NCBI GenBank assembly: GCA_015501075.1
Contig: JADNYJ010000180.1
Location: 1-64,000 of the forward strand
Direction: 5' to 3'
Source: Gymnopilus junonius
Lineage: Eukaryota > Basidiomycota > Agaricomycetes > Agaricales > Galerinaceae
DNA length: 64,000 bases
Shown: piece by piece, positions 19,928-31,784 of the stretch
How the letters are laid out: each line of letters starts with the position of its first letter
How positions within the stretch are numbered: the first letter of the stretch is position 1
Made by a program: the position numbers and the translations under genes
The notes under the pieces: generated by a model
The model's database searches: none
What the model was told of the DNA's origin: nothing
What the model saw: the letters and a program-made list of their open reading frames with translations, nothing else

Positions 19928-21813
19928 TTAAGCGCGACTAGGTGGGGTAGATGCTTCACTTTCGCTCTCTGGAGGCGTTTGGAGGAGACCCTCTTCCAAT
20001 TCTCTACTTGTTTCCACTTGTGACATATTCATCGACGGCGAACCTTTAACAATGTCATTCTCCTTGAAGTCCATGACCTGTTGATAATTAATTTAATAAC
20101 TCGATTCCAGTGCTTCGTTTATGATCAAAGAAAGTTTTACTCACGGAAAGATATACAGCAGAGGACAGAATCAAGACAGATCCAAGGACAGATAAGAATG
20201 TTGGGTTGACGTGGAAGATGATCCTCTCAAGAATAGCGGCGAAAACGATTTGAGTATAGATGGCCATCGAACCTCTTCCTGCTGTCTCTCTTTGCAAACC
20301 CAGGACCAAAAGAGACTAGAAGCAACCAACAGACAATCAGAACCAACTTCCGACCAGTTTACAGAATTTAACTCTGACCTGGGTGCAGAATCCAAAGAAG
20401 ATTATGGACGCAAATAATGCAAACCAATCCCAGCGAGGGACGACGATCCATGGCGTTCGAGTCGCCGCCATCCTAGTAGGTTTGGCATCGTTAGCCAATA
20501 AGTTCGATGTGATATATAGAGGACTGACAATATCGTCGAAATGATCACAGGGAAGATGAAGAAGAATGCAAGGTTGTGCATGTAGTGTGCTTTCTTTCCG
20601 ATAGCACGAATGGAAATATCTAAAGATAGGGAATAAAACTAAGTCAAGACTACAAGTAATGGCGCTTGACTTACATCCTCCTGCAAATCCCATTACTCCA
20701 ACCAAAGTCATACTGAAAATAGAGTAAAGCTCAACTCACACCTTTCCAAATGAGATGGAAAAAAGAACGCACCCAACAGCAATCAACCGGTCACGAGAAG
20801 ATCCCTTCTCAGCCATCATCATACCGTCCGCCATCATCCTGTTATCACTCATCATCATAGCATGGGATTCCGGTCCAAAGAGAGCGGTAGGTCTGGCAAT
20901 GAGGACAACTCCAAAAAGACTGACAACTGTAGAGATCAAGTTGCAAGGGCGGAGATCAGCCTCATGTAGGAAGTTGTTAAACGTATGAACGCGTACTTCC
21001 AACAAAAGCTTCTCTGCGTCTGAAATTCTCTCCGAGGAGAACAACGCCAGCCAGTGCAGTGCATAGAGGAGTGAGGAACATCAAGACGGTAACGTCCGAC
21101 AGCGAAAGATATTGAAGGGGATAATAAAGTCCATACATTGCCAGAAAACTATGTGATGGTTATTAGAGCTAATGTCAGAAGCGTACGTTCCAAACGTACC
21201 CAACAACCCCTCGAACCACCAATAACGACCTCACACCCTTGGGGCCGAGCAATGGATCCGGGATACCCATATAAAGCCTGGGCAGTTAATGAGTACATAT
21301 TCGTTCCAATGCAACGTAATTCTGAGCCTACATACATATAACCCAAGCAGAACAAATAAGTCATGAACTAGGAGGGCATAAGCACGTCTCGTGAAAGCAG
21401 AGGGAAGACGCAAATCTACCATTCGAATAGCAACAAGCTTGGAGAGAAAATTAGACAAGAAACTGCAACAGACGCAAGAGCATTCATACCTGCAACGTTG
21501 ATATGGGCGGTTCGATGGTGTTCAGCATCTTTACTGAGATATTGGTAATAGCTCCAAAGGCCTGCGAAGCTGTTATGAGCAATAGGCCCGTGTTCTTCTT
21601 CATGATATCTAGAACGACCGTCCAGCCATACTGTACCCTCGAAGGCTTGCTAGCGACGCTTTCTTCCGAGTCCGAGCCAGCGGCTTCTTCCGCCACTTTG
21701 TCGTGTTCATAGCTCAAACTAGACTGCCTCATGATCGCCGCTGAAGGTGCCGGAGGTATAGAGAACTCAGCATACTCAGGCGTTAACGCCCTATACGCAT
21801 CTCTCGAGGCCAT
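19928..21813 (-). CDS. Drug/metabolite-superfamily (EamA/SLC35G-like) membrane transporter
   Basis: The start at 21813 gives an acidic cytosolic N-terminus of about 65 residues, then the first membrane segment (NTGLLLITASQAFGAITNISVKML). Small exons follow: about 21430-21460 (KLVAIRM), about 21330-21365 (MTYLFCLGY), and about 21235-21290 with the family-like LYMGIPDPLLGPKGVRSLLV. Next come about 20995-21140 (YPLQYLSLSDVTVLMFLTPL, LAGVVLLGENF) and about 20740-20950 (TVVSLFGVVLIARPTALFG). C-terminal membrane segments lie in 20100-20640. The last exon ends with TAA at 19928-19930 after a hydrophilic tail with many Glu and Ser. About ten membrane spans are expected. The substrate cannot be told. 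Exon borders are approximate because they are short and numerous. Confidence 0.75.
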
Positions 21814-22641
21814 GGATGCTGGCAGTGGAAGTCTCTGAGAGAGATGAAACAGACACTGAGACGGAGCAAGCCGTCCCCACCGCTCACGTTGATAGGCACT
21901 ATTATGTACATATTCCCTTTCTCATCGGTAGGGCCAGATCGCAGTCAGAAATCATAACAGGTTTGGTGACGATGATGAGAAGAGTGAGAAAACCGTCAAC
22001 TGAAAGGGACAACCGGATTTCGGTGACAAGAGGACAGCCAATAGCCTTCCCGATAAGATTAAATACCGGTCACGTGGTGCCTTTTACTGGTGAAGCCGAG
22101 GCCGGCATTGCGGACCCGGGAAGAGCATGGAGAGAGCCAGGTAAGCAAGCGCTCAAGTGTTTCATATTGCTTCGAGTAATTACTCCTTTGTTTGATCTTA
22201 CAGCAAGTTCCTGGCCTGCTTTGAATTTATTAAGTGATAGTTTTTTTCCCTATATACTTACAAGACTTCCGAAGCGTCTGTCTCTGCCTGTAAGTAGTCT
22301 CCAATGACAACAGTTGGTTTGAAAAAAGAAGATTCCAGGACAGAAAGGGCAGCTAGCTACTGAGTGACGGGCGGAATAGCTCCAAGGCTGACGATTTCCA
22401 GAATAAATCTGTGTTAAAACTTAAGATTGTCTTCAAAGTTCAACTTTTGCCATGTTCACTGGGCTAAAGAGTAGGACAGCACACTCACAATAGCGCACAA
22501 AGCTTGAGAGGCAAAGTGCCGGGCCGGCATGTGATTATCTGATCGGGGGACGGAATGGAGCTTACGATCTCCCCCTCACTTTGGAACGATGGCAAAGACC
22601 AGCACATGTAGTGTCTCTCTCTTCAAAATCAGACCACAAAA
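21814..22641. other. Divergent intergenic region between the transporter and panB
   Basis: Both flanking genes point away from here, so it should hold both promoters. The plus-strand frame at 21816-22307 has no recognisable domain and starts against the transporter's start codon, so it is not taken as a gene. Confidence 0.4.
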
Positions 22642-23710
22642 ATGTCCCTTTCAATTGATGTGCATCGACATATCTATCGTGAGCTCGCTCATCGCGCTCC
22701 CCAACTATATGCGCGCCGATGGATGAGCGTACGACCACCTTCCCCACCTTCTCCGTTATCTTCTTCGGAGTCAAATGATGCCCCAACGCCCTCCATCCCC
22801 CGTAAAAAAGTGACCATTCAGGAACTGCACACCCTCCGGCAGTCATCCACCCCCATAACAATGATAACAGCCTACGACTACCCCTCTGCGCTCGCATGCT
22901 CCTCTTCTTCCTTGGTGGATATCACCCTTGTCGGGGACTCTCTAGCTCAAGTTTGCTTGGGGTATGCCTCCACCACCCAGCTCACCCTCTCCGAGATGGT
23001 GCACCACGCGCGAGCCGTGGCGAGAGGTACAAAGCACCCTTTCCTGGTAGCCGATATGCCTTATGGGTCGTACCATACCTCCGTGAGCGATGCGGTAGCT
23101 AATGCTGTCCGCCTCGTGCAGGAAGGTAGAGTAGAGGCTGTTAAAGTCGAAGGAGGCCGAGAAATCGTGGATGTGGTCCAGAGGCTGACGGAGGTGGGTA
23201 TCCCTGTGATGGCTCATGTAGGATTGTTACCGCAGGACACAGCCGCTTTCTGGGTATAAAGTCCAAGGCAAAGCGTGGAAGGTGCCAGAAGGTGTTATAT
23301 GACGCGTTGGCACTTGAGGATGCCGGGGCGTTTGCCATGGTCATCGAAGCTGTTCCGCAAGAGTTGGGCCAATTCATAACTCAAAAAGTAAAAATTCCAA
23401 CTATTGGGATCGGTGCAGGTCCTCATACAAGTGGGCAGGTACGTTAATTTAATGCTCTGTGCATTTTTTTTCCCCAAGCTGACCTATGGTTAAATCCACA
23501 GGTCCTTGTCTACGACGACATAATGGGCACATGGTCAGCCACAAAGCAAATTCGTTCGGCGCTCGCCAACCTAAAAAAGTCAGAGACTCCGCCATCGAAG
23601 CCTACTGTTCAGCGGTCCGCAGTCGAGACTTCCCCCACAAAGACTCCGAAAGTTACTCGATGGACCGGAAGGAATTTGAACGATTTTGCAGTCAGAGGAG
23701 GGGTCATTAA
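22642..23710 (+). CDS. panB: Ketopantoate hydroxymethyltransferase (panB-type), with several small frame breaks
   Basis: This enzyme transfers a hydroxymethyl group to alpha-ketoisovalerate, the first committed step to pantothenate and CoA. The N-terminus looks like a mitochondrial presequence ([20 protein letters not shown]). Family landmarks follow: [40 protein letters not shown] and [10 protein letters not shown] up to 23230. The frame then slips near 23232 ([13 protein letters not shown]) and again near 23262 ([34 protein letters not shown]). An intron at about 23438-23501 leads to [12 protein letters not shown]. The usual C-terminal part ([20 protein letters not shown]) lies in a different frame after A-rich runs near 23550-23580, ending at TAA 23708-23710. 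Every conserved block is present, so small sequence indels are as likely as true inactivation. panB is normally single-copy and needed for prototrophy. Confidence 0.8.
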
Positions 23711-24207
23711 AACTCGAAGATCTACTCCAGAAGGTTGAGCTCAGGTCAGCAAGCCAAAAAGAAGAATACCCAACAACGAACACATAATTATCTTATATTT
23801 ATGTCCTTAATCGATCTTTCCGGGTAATTTGGTTCCAAGGAGCAAAGTTGCGACGTAACGAATATCAGGTTCATGCCAGGTATTCCTGTATTGCATCAAA
23901 TATACGAAAGCTCAAGTAATAGATTTGAAAAGTGGGTGTTTACGTTATTTGAAAGATTCATAGTTCTTTGCGACTCGGAGCAACATATGGACTGACATTG
24001 CGGGTATACACTAAATAGCAGCTGAGAAAGAATGATCATGAAGAATGCACACTGCTCCGAGCTTGTAATGGTACGCAGCTTAAAAAAAGGTAGGGTCGTT
24101 AATCGATACAAGAAAATCATAAAAAGGTCATGACAATCCCAAGTGGCCGAGCAAACAACCATCCAGGAGATTCACAAAAATCAAGCAAAAGCAAAACAAA
24201 AAGCACT
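23711..24207. other. Convergent 3' region of panB and Rab18, nothing else seen
   Basis: The two neighbouring genes end here from opposite sides. Short frames lack any recognisable feature. Confidence 0.4.
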
Positions 24208-25293
24208 TCAACACGAACAACCCCCCTCCCCATCCTGTCTGTGCTCATCCAACCCAACGACCTGCACCCCACCCGGCACTCCACCACCTCCATGGCCCGT
24301 ATTCTGCCCCCTCGCTCCTCCCCCAGAACTCGAACTTTCCCAAAGTTCCGGCGTATCCAGAATCTTCTCTACCACTTCCTGAAACGCATCTGTAACTCCT
24401 ACAGCTGTCTTGGCTGATGTCTCGATGAAGAGCGAGTTCATGCGCGCAGCGAACTTTTCTGCTTCTGCACGTGGGACTTGGCGGGAGAATTCCTAAAGGG
24501 TCGAAAATTTCGAGTAGGTCAGCATGCATAGCAAAAGGCCTTGTGGGGGTGAAGATAAATCGTACCTTGTCTACTTTGTTCCCTACGAGGATCTTGACTA
24601 CTGAACTTGAGACGTATGTTTCTAGTTCGCTGTACCACCGCGGTAGAGCCTCGTATGATTCTCGATTAGCAACGTCGTATACTGCACAGCGACAAGAAGT
24701 TGAACAATTAGGATTTAATATGAACACAATGACAAAAACGACTTGCCTAGGATGACCCCTTGTGCTCCTCTATAATATGAAGACGTGATGGTCCGGAAAC
24801 GTTCTTGGCCTGCGGTATCCTAGCAATCATTCCCAAGTTCCAATAAATTTAGGATGATAGCAGGAGGTAAATGTGTCGTACCCAAATACTCAGCTTGACT
24901 CGCTTTCCGTTGATTTCCATTTTGTGTACCTGGGTTCAGAAAAAGAAAAAATATTAAGATATTCGTAACCAAAAATTTAATCCCAGATAATTCGTGCATC
25001 TCAAAGCAAAAGCCTCAGAGCTTGAAACCTAACAGTAGCCCGAACGTAAAATCTTTCTCATTTTAAGTTCTAACCAAGCAAAGACTTCGAGGCACCACGA
25101 ATTAACCCGGATCTGAACGAAGGGCTCTACTCACTCGAAAGTCAACTCCAATGGTCGCACTGCTCTCATCTTCGGGTAACCACTGCTCGTCGGAAAAGCG
25201 TAAAAGCAGACTCGACTTGCCCACTGAAGAGTTGCCGATCAGAAGGAGCTTCACGTTAATAGGTTGGCTGGGGGCGCCGGTCGTTGGGGCCAT
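24208..25293 (-). CDS. RAB18: Rab18-type small GTPase
   Basis: Vesicle-trafficking GTPase. The start at 25293 gives a short N-terminus, then the P-loop [11 protein letters not shown] (residues about 20-30) and switch I ATIGVDF, ending exon 1 at 25135 (donor CGA|GTGAGT). Exon 2 ([16 protein letters not shown]) is followed by [20 protein letters not shown] with the switch II glutamine. The next exon has [20 protein letters not shown] and the guanine-specificity motif GNKVDK; then come [14 protein letters not shown] and ETSAKT. Residues ELETYV and the helix [13 protein letters not shown] favour Rab18 over other Rabs. The C-terminus is a Gly-rich tail ending GGCSC, a CxC geranylgeranylation signal. 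All frames are consistent with five short introns, and no damage is seen. Confidence 0.9.
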
Positions 25294-25829
25294 GGTCCAG
25301 AAGTTGAAACAGCAACGATTAGATAAAGGTCTAAAGGAAAGAATCTGTGGAGACTCTGAAGTCGTATAAGGGATTATCGTTAAGGGAGCTATAGAATGGG
25401 AGCTCTAAGAGTCTAAACAGCCTGAGTCACTGTGAAGGAGGAGAAGAAAAGGAAGGGACCTTGCGTCAATTACCCTGCCATATCCTCGTTTAGGCAGCGC
25501 GTCATTTGATCAACTCACTATTGATGCCGAGATCACAAATGTGTCCACCACAGGAGCAGATCTGTTTGCTCAATCATTTTCTAGCTTAAGCTTCTATTCT
25601 GGAGTAATGTTCACATATTTTGTCTTATAATATGAGTGGAGTATAGAGTAGACTTTACACCAAAAAAATAGAGAGAAAAATACTGTTCGCTTTTTGTTCG
25701 CTTTATGCAATTACTTCCAACTCCAATGACTCCTGCGCGGCTGGGCATGATGGTAATGACCCCATCTCCCAATCAATTCTTCGTCAAAGTCCATATTTCA
25801 GCGATGCTCTAAGAAGATCCGAAAGGGAC
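25294..25829. other. Upstream region of Rab18, nothing recognised
   Basis: AT-rich tracts occur near 25600-25700 with no coding signal. It probably holds the Rab18 promoter near 25300-25500. Confidence 0.4.
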
Positions 25830-26420
25830 GGATAAAATCGACACTCTTGCACACTTTCATTGCAATGAGATCCACCAAGCCCAATCATTAAGCCAGCCTG
25901 GAAATCGGCAAAGATATCCTCGATACCAATAGAGACACGAATCAGATCGGCGCCGCTCCCGACGTGACTTACTCAGCGTATGTTAGCTGCGAGTGCGTGG
26001 TCGAACGTGGGCTGGAACCCTTGGCGCTGCCTGGTAAGTTAAAGAAATTAAGGAAGTCAGCTTGAGCAAATGAAATTTGGGAAACGAACGGGTAATTAGG
26101 CCGGTATTTACCGACGTTGGCTAAGTTACTAGCGTTTTGAGGCTATCCATGACTTTGCTAGCAACTTTGACGTCTCCCTTTATACCAAAGGAGAGCATGC
26201 CGCCGTAAGCATTCGACCTCAGAAGCTGCGCAGACGAAAAGAAAAAAAGGCGATACCAATATCGGTTGGTGGATTTCTTGATATTCGCGTTCGGGAACAG
26301 AGCTGAAGGTCGTACAGAACTTGAAGAATAAATTCGCCACAGGATGTGACAAACTCTTCGTGGACTTCTTGACGGAAGCAAGACCAAGATGGGCGGCGTC
26401 CAGCAAGTGAAAATCAATGT
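25830..26420 (-). pseudogene. MET17: O-acetylhomoserine sulfhydrylase relic (MET17-like), C-terminal part
   Basis: The intact enzyme is a PLP-dependent sulfhydrylase that makes homocysteine from O-acetylhomoserine and sulfide. Readable blocks on the minus strand, in order, are NAYGGMLSFGIKGDVKVASK, LASNLANVGKYRPNY (one frame off), a probable intron, THSQLTYAE with an in-frame TAA, and SDLIRVSIGIEDIFADFQAGL. These match the conserved C-terminal region of the Cys/Met-metabolism PLP family. Several frame changes and stops separate them. The N-terminal half and the PLP-lysine region are not recognisable between 26420 and 27280. This is a decayed gene copy; whether an intact copy exists elsewhere cannot be seen. 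Confidence 0.7.
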
Positions 26421-27387
26421 TTAGACGAACCTTGATGCCATTTCATTGCGCACGTCACTGGAATGGGCAAGCAGGTTCCACATGTTGAGATGCGCTGAGA
26501 AAGTCGTAAAATGGCACACACCTTGATTTAAATCAAATATGGACGGGTCAAAATGAAGCATGAATCGCATTCACAGTATGCATTTCTCCCTTGAACTAAA
26601 GCTAAAGTTCCTGTAGTCAGTGAAAAATTCTAGGAAGAAAAAGTGGATTCAGACCGACCTCATACTATTACTAGCCGAGGGCATGGCCACGAAAAACGCG
26701 TCTCGTTGCTGCGCGAAAAATCGGATCAGCCCAGGCCAGAGGGGGCATAAAAACCATCCTTCGATATGTGACAAGACAAGACCTTGGCGACGGAACGAGC
26801 TGGCTCAAATTGGAAGGAGACTAGGAACACGAGGTCGATGATGTGGATTTGGGGCTGAGAGCGACCATATAGATTATTTAAGGAGAATCTTCGAGCACAG
26901 AGTCTAGGCGGGGATTACCAGATCTCGGTCAATATAGAAGACTCGTATTTCTAACTATCTTGGAATTCTTGAGGGCAACACTGGAGTCATTACAGCAGCT
27001 TGGCGGCTGCAGAGTCACTTTTGGGTCCCAAGGCGATGTCTTGAAAATATGTGGATTAGAGCCTGCGCATGAAGGATGGGGCTAGAGTGTCATGTTCCTC
27101 GGGAGCTAATGCGGGGATGATGCCTAGAGCAGAAGCAATGATCCAATTCAGAGCAGCTGAGTGAGATGGCGACAAGATGTCCGAGTAAGTATTGCAAGCA
27201 TGACTGGACAGCTTTGATTTCTATTGTTCCGGTGGTGATGCCGTCGGCTACGTGCTTGGGACCCATTGCACCGCCAAACATATTAGCATATTAGTAATTA
27301 TTGATGTACGCATCCCTTAGCTGTAAACAGACGCGTAAACGCGACGCGTCCTATGAATAGAACGTTGAACTCACACGTCTACGCTTC
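26421..27387. other. Decayed region, possibly the upstream half of the sulfhydrylase relic
   Basis: No intact coding sequence. A 31-bp block at 27191-27221 is repeated exactly, inverted, at 35076-35106, and in both places it can be read as EIKAVQSCLQYL. The rest shows no recognisable similarity. Confidence 0.35.
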
Positions 27388-29981
27388 TTGTCTCCCTTGC
27401 CACATGGTGCTTTTGCTATGCCCGAGTATAAGGAATACCACACTGACGGCGTTCAAATCACCTACTTTGTCGAATCGACCTCGCCGGAAGACAGGGTCTT
27501 ACAGCACATTCTAGGCGACACAACTGGAAAAGAGATAGAGCATCACTTGCCTGGCTCTCGTGCTGCTGCTGGTCATGTGTACGAATTTGACTCTTCTTCG
27601 ACTGTCAAACGTGGCGGTGCTGTGAAGGAGGACAAGAAGACGCCTGTCTTTCCCGAAAAATATGCTACAGAACCTGGCAAACCACCGGTCCCTATTTCCA
27701 GCTATGGTCTTTGTCTGGTGCAGGTCAAAACAGGGCCCAGAGCTATTATACTGGAGTTTAAGGAGGACAAGGGCAAAGGTACTAGCTACTGGTGTCAGGT
27801 GAGTGATATCTTATATTCTCGTTGTCAAACTTCCTGACACCGATTCGGTTCGGCATTTAGATCCAACTCTTCACGCATACGAATGCACAAATATTCACGC
27901 TCGATGAATGGACTAATGGCATCTGCAAGGTTGACCGAAAGGTGGGTGAGTTTTAAATTGCAGATGGTATTCATTGACATTGACTTTTATGCTTTTCGTA
28001 GACACGAGGATTCAAAGTCGGCTTTGCTTTTCAATTTGAAAAGTATGTTCTAGCCTTTTTGTCATTGGACCTTCTTGTCCAGGTAGGCTCGCTTTTGAAG
28101 TTTCATCATCATTCGAAAGATTATTTACAATTCTTCTGAAAGATCTACTGGTCGGACGTACCTGAGCATCTACCGCATTTGCCAGCCGACATTGTAACTG
28201 AATATCCTCGGTTTATCGAGGAGCTGGTTGCTTGGATTCAGAAGCGCCGTGCGACAAAATCTCATCGAGAAGGCATTGCATTGAACCTTATTCATTCAGA
28301 GACAGAGATTTTTTGTGGGGCTGGAGTTTACACCATCCAGGAAGTATTCCATCGTGCAGGTCTGTTCATTCATTCGAATCTGTCCTTCAATTGCATTGAG
28401 TTCATATTTGTCAGGCCTTTCTCCAAACCTCACTGAACATGAAATCTTTGATAACCCTTCTCGAACGGCCAGGCTCGTAGCTGCTTTTTATGAATTCTGT
28501 CTCAATGCTCGACAACGCACATGGTGCGTATAGCTGCCTTCCAATATATTACCTTTCTGACTAAAATTTGTGCTAGGCCATTTATTAGACCCTTCCTTCA
28601 TGGCTTTCTACGTGCCTGTCGCCGTGAGGATCGTGCTCTGTACTCGAACAAGCTATTAGTTTATGGAAAGGATCGGGCAAACCATTCGACGAGGTTTAAG
28701 GATCTCCTAAAAATGTTCAATGTGAGTAATTCTTTATTTTAATCATTTTTGAAGATCGATTAATGCTACATCAAGTCTTGTCTCGAGTCTCATGCTCTGT
28801 CTGCTGACAGGTGGACCCGTGTCCATGGTGCACCAGGCGTTCCATATGATGTCTTCGAACCAGACCTCATCCATCATGCATTAGAGCATAAGGATCTCCA
28901 ACTCGGCTCCCTGATCTTTAGTGATGAACGATGGTGCAAACTTGCATCTGAAAGTGGTGTGGCCGATGCAGGCCAACTTGATCCCCTTTCAGAGTACTTT
29001 TCGAGCCCAGAATGTGAGTTTATTTCGAGTCTTTCCTTCTTAAATTTTAATTCTAAACTGCGTCTTCATCTTCATCACTACTTAGTCAGTCACAGTCATT
29101 CAAACACATGGCTCCATCCCGGATATTATGATTATCTATTTAATCCTCCCCTTTCCCGCCAAGGAATGACAGCTTGGAGCCATACAAAGCTATATCGTTG
29201 GTCGAATACAAATGTTTGGTCGGTAATACCAATCTATCCTGCATTGTCAGTGGCTGCTGATCCAGCACTTTCTTCAGTAAGCTTTGATGTGGATCTGATC
29301 ATTGACTTTTGCTGAAATCAAATGATCTTTAAGGTAGAATGTCGAAAAGGCAAAACTACCATGAAAAAAGGAAAGCCAAAGAAGAGTTCAACCCAGGGAA
29401 CAAGGGCCAGGGTCAAGATAGAAGTTTTAGATGATGAAGTGCGTGCTGGCCTTTTGCTCAAGAACGTCACCCAGCATTCAGAAGTCTATACTGTTGGGCC
29501 TCTTGACTTCTGTGGCATTGCTCAGATCATCACTGGGCCAGGAGGAACAGACATGTAAGCAATTACTCTATCATCCAATGCCTTGACTCTTCTTAACGGC
29601 CTTTTTTCATCACAAAGGGTCATGGTATGCAAGATGGATCCAAGGCGGACATCATTTTGTGTCGAAAGACATATCCTTGGTAGTGCGATGGCCAAGCTCA
29701 AGGGTAAAGGTCTAGAGAAGAAAGGCCTTGACCTGAAAGTGAAGGCATCTCTTCTGAAGAAGATTCCGAAACGAAAACGAGAAGAGATCGATGACAATGA
29801 TTCAATAAAAGAAAACTCAAGTGTGCTTTCATCACCCTCAAGCTCACTTATAACATTACCACCAACATCATCACCAGTACCCTCCTCACCGGTAAGACCA
29901 CCAAAGCGAAAAAGAAGGTCAGCAGATAGAGATATTTTAGCGCAGGCCAACCAAGTTTTATCTGATGTTGGTAATTTTTAA
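27388..29981 (+). CDS. Unrecognised multi-exon protein, about 650-700 residues
   Basis: The start is at 27388 or 27418 (MPEYKEYHTDGVQITYFVES). At least eight exons can be chained with ordinary GT-AG introns: 27388-27797 (to SYWCQ), 27861-27940 (IQLFTHTNAQIFTLDEWTNG), a short exon near 28004-28042 (TRGFKVGFAFQFEK), 28141-28360 (YWSDVPEHLPHLPADIVTEY), about 28415-28523, 28578-28720 (PFIRPFLHGFLRACRREDR), about 28800-29012 (WTRVHGAPGVPYDVFEPDL) and two or three 3' exons. The last, starting near 29621, contains MDPRRTSFCVERHILG and a Lys/Arg-rich, Ser-rich tail (KKIPKRKREE; RPPKRKRRS) to TAA at 29979-29981. No known domain is recognised. The basic tail suggests nuclear location. Borders between 28360 and 29330 are approximate. 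No frame damage is obvious, so it may be expressed. Confidence 0.6.
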
Positions 29982-30221
29982 TTCTGTTCTTTCCTCATAC
30001 TTGATACTTGTAATTCTTCATAATTCTAGCTTAGTCTGCCCTCTGCTTGCTTTTCGGAGAAAAAGTTCAGTCTAATGTAGTATAATAAAAGATGTCTCTC
30101 TCATGGATGTCACGTCATTGAGGGTAAATCTTAAGATCTAGCACTGTAATTGATGTCAGGTAAGGCATCTACTAAGGACAGTTACAGAAGTTATAGAGCT
30201 AGAGCATTGAAAATGTTGCCT

Positions 30222-30625
30222 GAGCAACAACTTGGGGCACCGCTTGTGTGTGTGACATGGTTGTGACGCAAAGGTAACTCTCAGTCTACACCAAATTACC
30301 TTGTCCACTCACAAGATTTTTAAGGTCTAAGAATGCAGGATGGTAGTGAGATGTATCTACAGTAATTACCTCCAAGGAATTTTATTTAAAGTTCAGCCCA
30401 AAGAAGTTATAAAGCATTGAGCATCAAGGGGGGAAAACACATGTGCATGTGATGTGATTGTGATGACTGTGATGTGAAGCGCGAAGTGAGCTCTCATTCT
30501 ACACCAAATTACCTTGTTCACTCACAAGATTTTTAAGATATAAAAGTGCAAAATGGTAGTGAGGTATGTCTATAGTAATTGTCTCCAAGGAATTTTATTT
30601 AAAGTTCAGCCCAAAGATGTTACAG
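30222..30625. repeat. Left end repeats of the integrase element, two tandem copies
   Basis: Copies at 30222-30412 and about 30435-30625 are offset by 213 bp (CTACACCAAATTACC at 30286 and 30499). Both end in TTTATTTAAAGTTCAGCCCA. They are inverted relative to 33838-34016 and differ from it by many substitutions, so the ends are old or evolve fast. Confidence 0.75.
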
Positions 30626-30699
30626 AGCTTCGAACATCATTGACAAAACTCAGACTGTCTAAAGTTCTAAACTAAGTAATTTGTAAACTAGAATATGAT

Positions 30700-31596
30700 C
30701 TATGACCTTGTTTCTTGTATTTCACCAGTCTCAAGACTTCTGGTGAATCTCTGCCTTTGCATCTCTGCCTCAGTGCCCAAGTCCATATGGCTTTCCACAA
30801 CATCATCCACATCGATGACTTCTTTTGCCTTTCCTTTTCCTTTGCTGGCATATCGACGCAACTCATCTATTTGAAAGGGGCTTGCAGGAATGGTTTCATC
30901 CAAAGGTCGTGCCACTGTTTGAAAGAGCATGCTGGTACTGGCTTGAATAAAAGGCTGAAGACCGTAAAACTCGCAGAAATAATTGCATTCATGTTCTTCC
31001 TCAAAGGACTCGAAGCCTATGTTCCCTTCACCAAAGATACCTTTGCCAAGATTACTGGTAGAAGACAGGACAGATTAAATTAAAAAGGGTCTTCTTGGAA
31101 AAAGAATACCATGTACTTACAGTGAAGTAATGATCTGGGGATCACTCAGTGTTCTCAAGCCACCTAGTAAGAGGTCTAAGGTAAGCAAAAAGCGACTAAT
31201 TGACCGATAAAGAAACTCACCTTGGAGGTCAGAAATATAGGCCATGCTTGTCAACTTGTATTGAACATGCTGGCAAAAGCATAGGAAATATGCTATGTTC
31301 TTGTACTCCTCATCGTCTGGAAGATAGGTCCAGAGTGGTTTAGGTGAGGAATTATTGATGTATTTGACATATCGCCCTTCTTGCTTCTCGTCAATGAACT
31401 CCTCGACCAGATACACAGTATTGCGATCATCTGATATAGCAAGTCCGCAAGATGTGAAACGAAGGATAGGAATTGTTTTTGACATAGGTCAATTCCTCCC
31501 CAGGATTAAGGGAGTTCCGACAGCGTTGGCAGACTGCCACTCCATCAGTTGTCATCTTAACCTCCAATGGAGGCTGCAAATTGTTGGAGGCCATAG
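30700..31596 (-). CDS. Alpha-kinase-like protein, catalytic C-terminal part
   Basis: One frame from 31485 reads VYLVEEFIDEKQEGRYVKYI, NNSSPKPL, YFLCFCQHVQYKLTSMAYIS and DLQG, ending at a donor near 31220. After introns it continues with LRTLSDPQIITS, GIFGEGNIGFESFEEEHECN and YFCEFYGLQPF. These match the alpha-kinase C-lobe: the catalytic Asp of SDLQG, the GxGN-like Gly-rich loop FGEGN, and the zinc ligands HxCxxxC (HECNYFC). The C-terminal extension contains a nuclear-signal-like KGKGKAKEVIDVDD and ends at 30700-30702. A possible 5' exon at 31596 starts MASNNLQPPLEVKM and has a CQRC motif. The N-lobe seen in the relic at 4626-8373 is not recognised here, so the protein is short or truncated. 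Kinase activity cannot be assumed. Confidence 0.6.
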
Positions 31597-31784
31597 AAAT
31601 TCCTTGCCTTCTAATCGCAGCAGATGATATGTGTCGGGTTAATTAGACCAGGTGATCGCGACTATCAAAAAGTGTTTATGTAATATATCAAAAAGAATAT
31701 AAAATCGATGATTATAATAATTATGCCATTTTGCATGGAATGAGGATATTGAATGAGGACAACACTAAGACACTAAGTACGAGG

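Noticed and set aside
21816..22307. 163-codon plus-strand frame starting against the transporter start
   Set aside because: No domain, and it lies in the divergent promoter region of two real genes.
23225..23300. A very short intron to explain the panB frame change
   Set aside because: Any GT-AG pair there is under 20 bp or would remove the conserved YKVQGK block.
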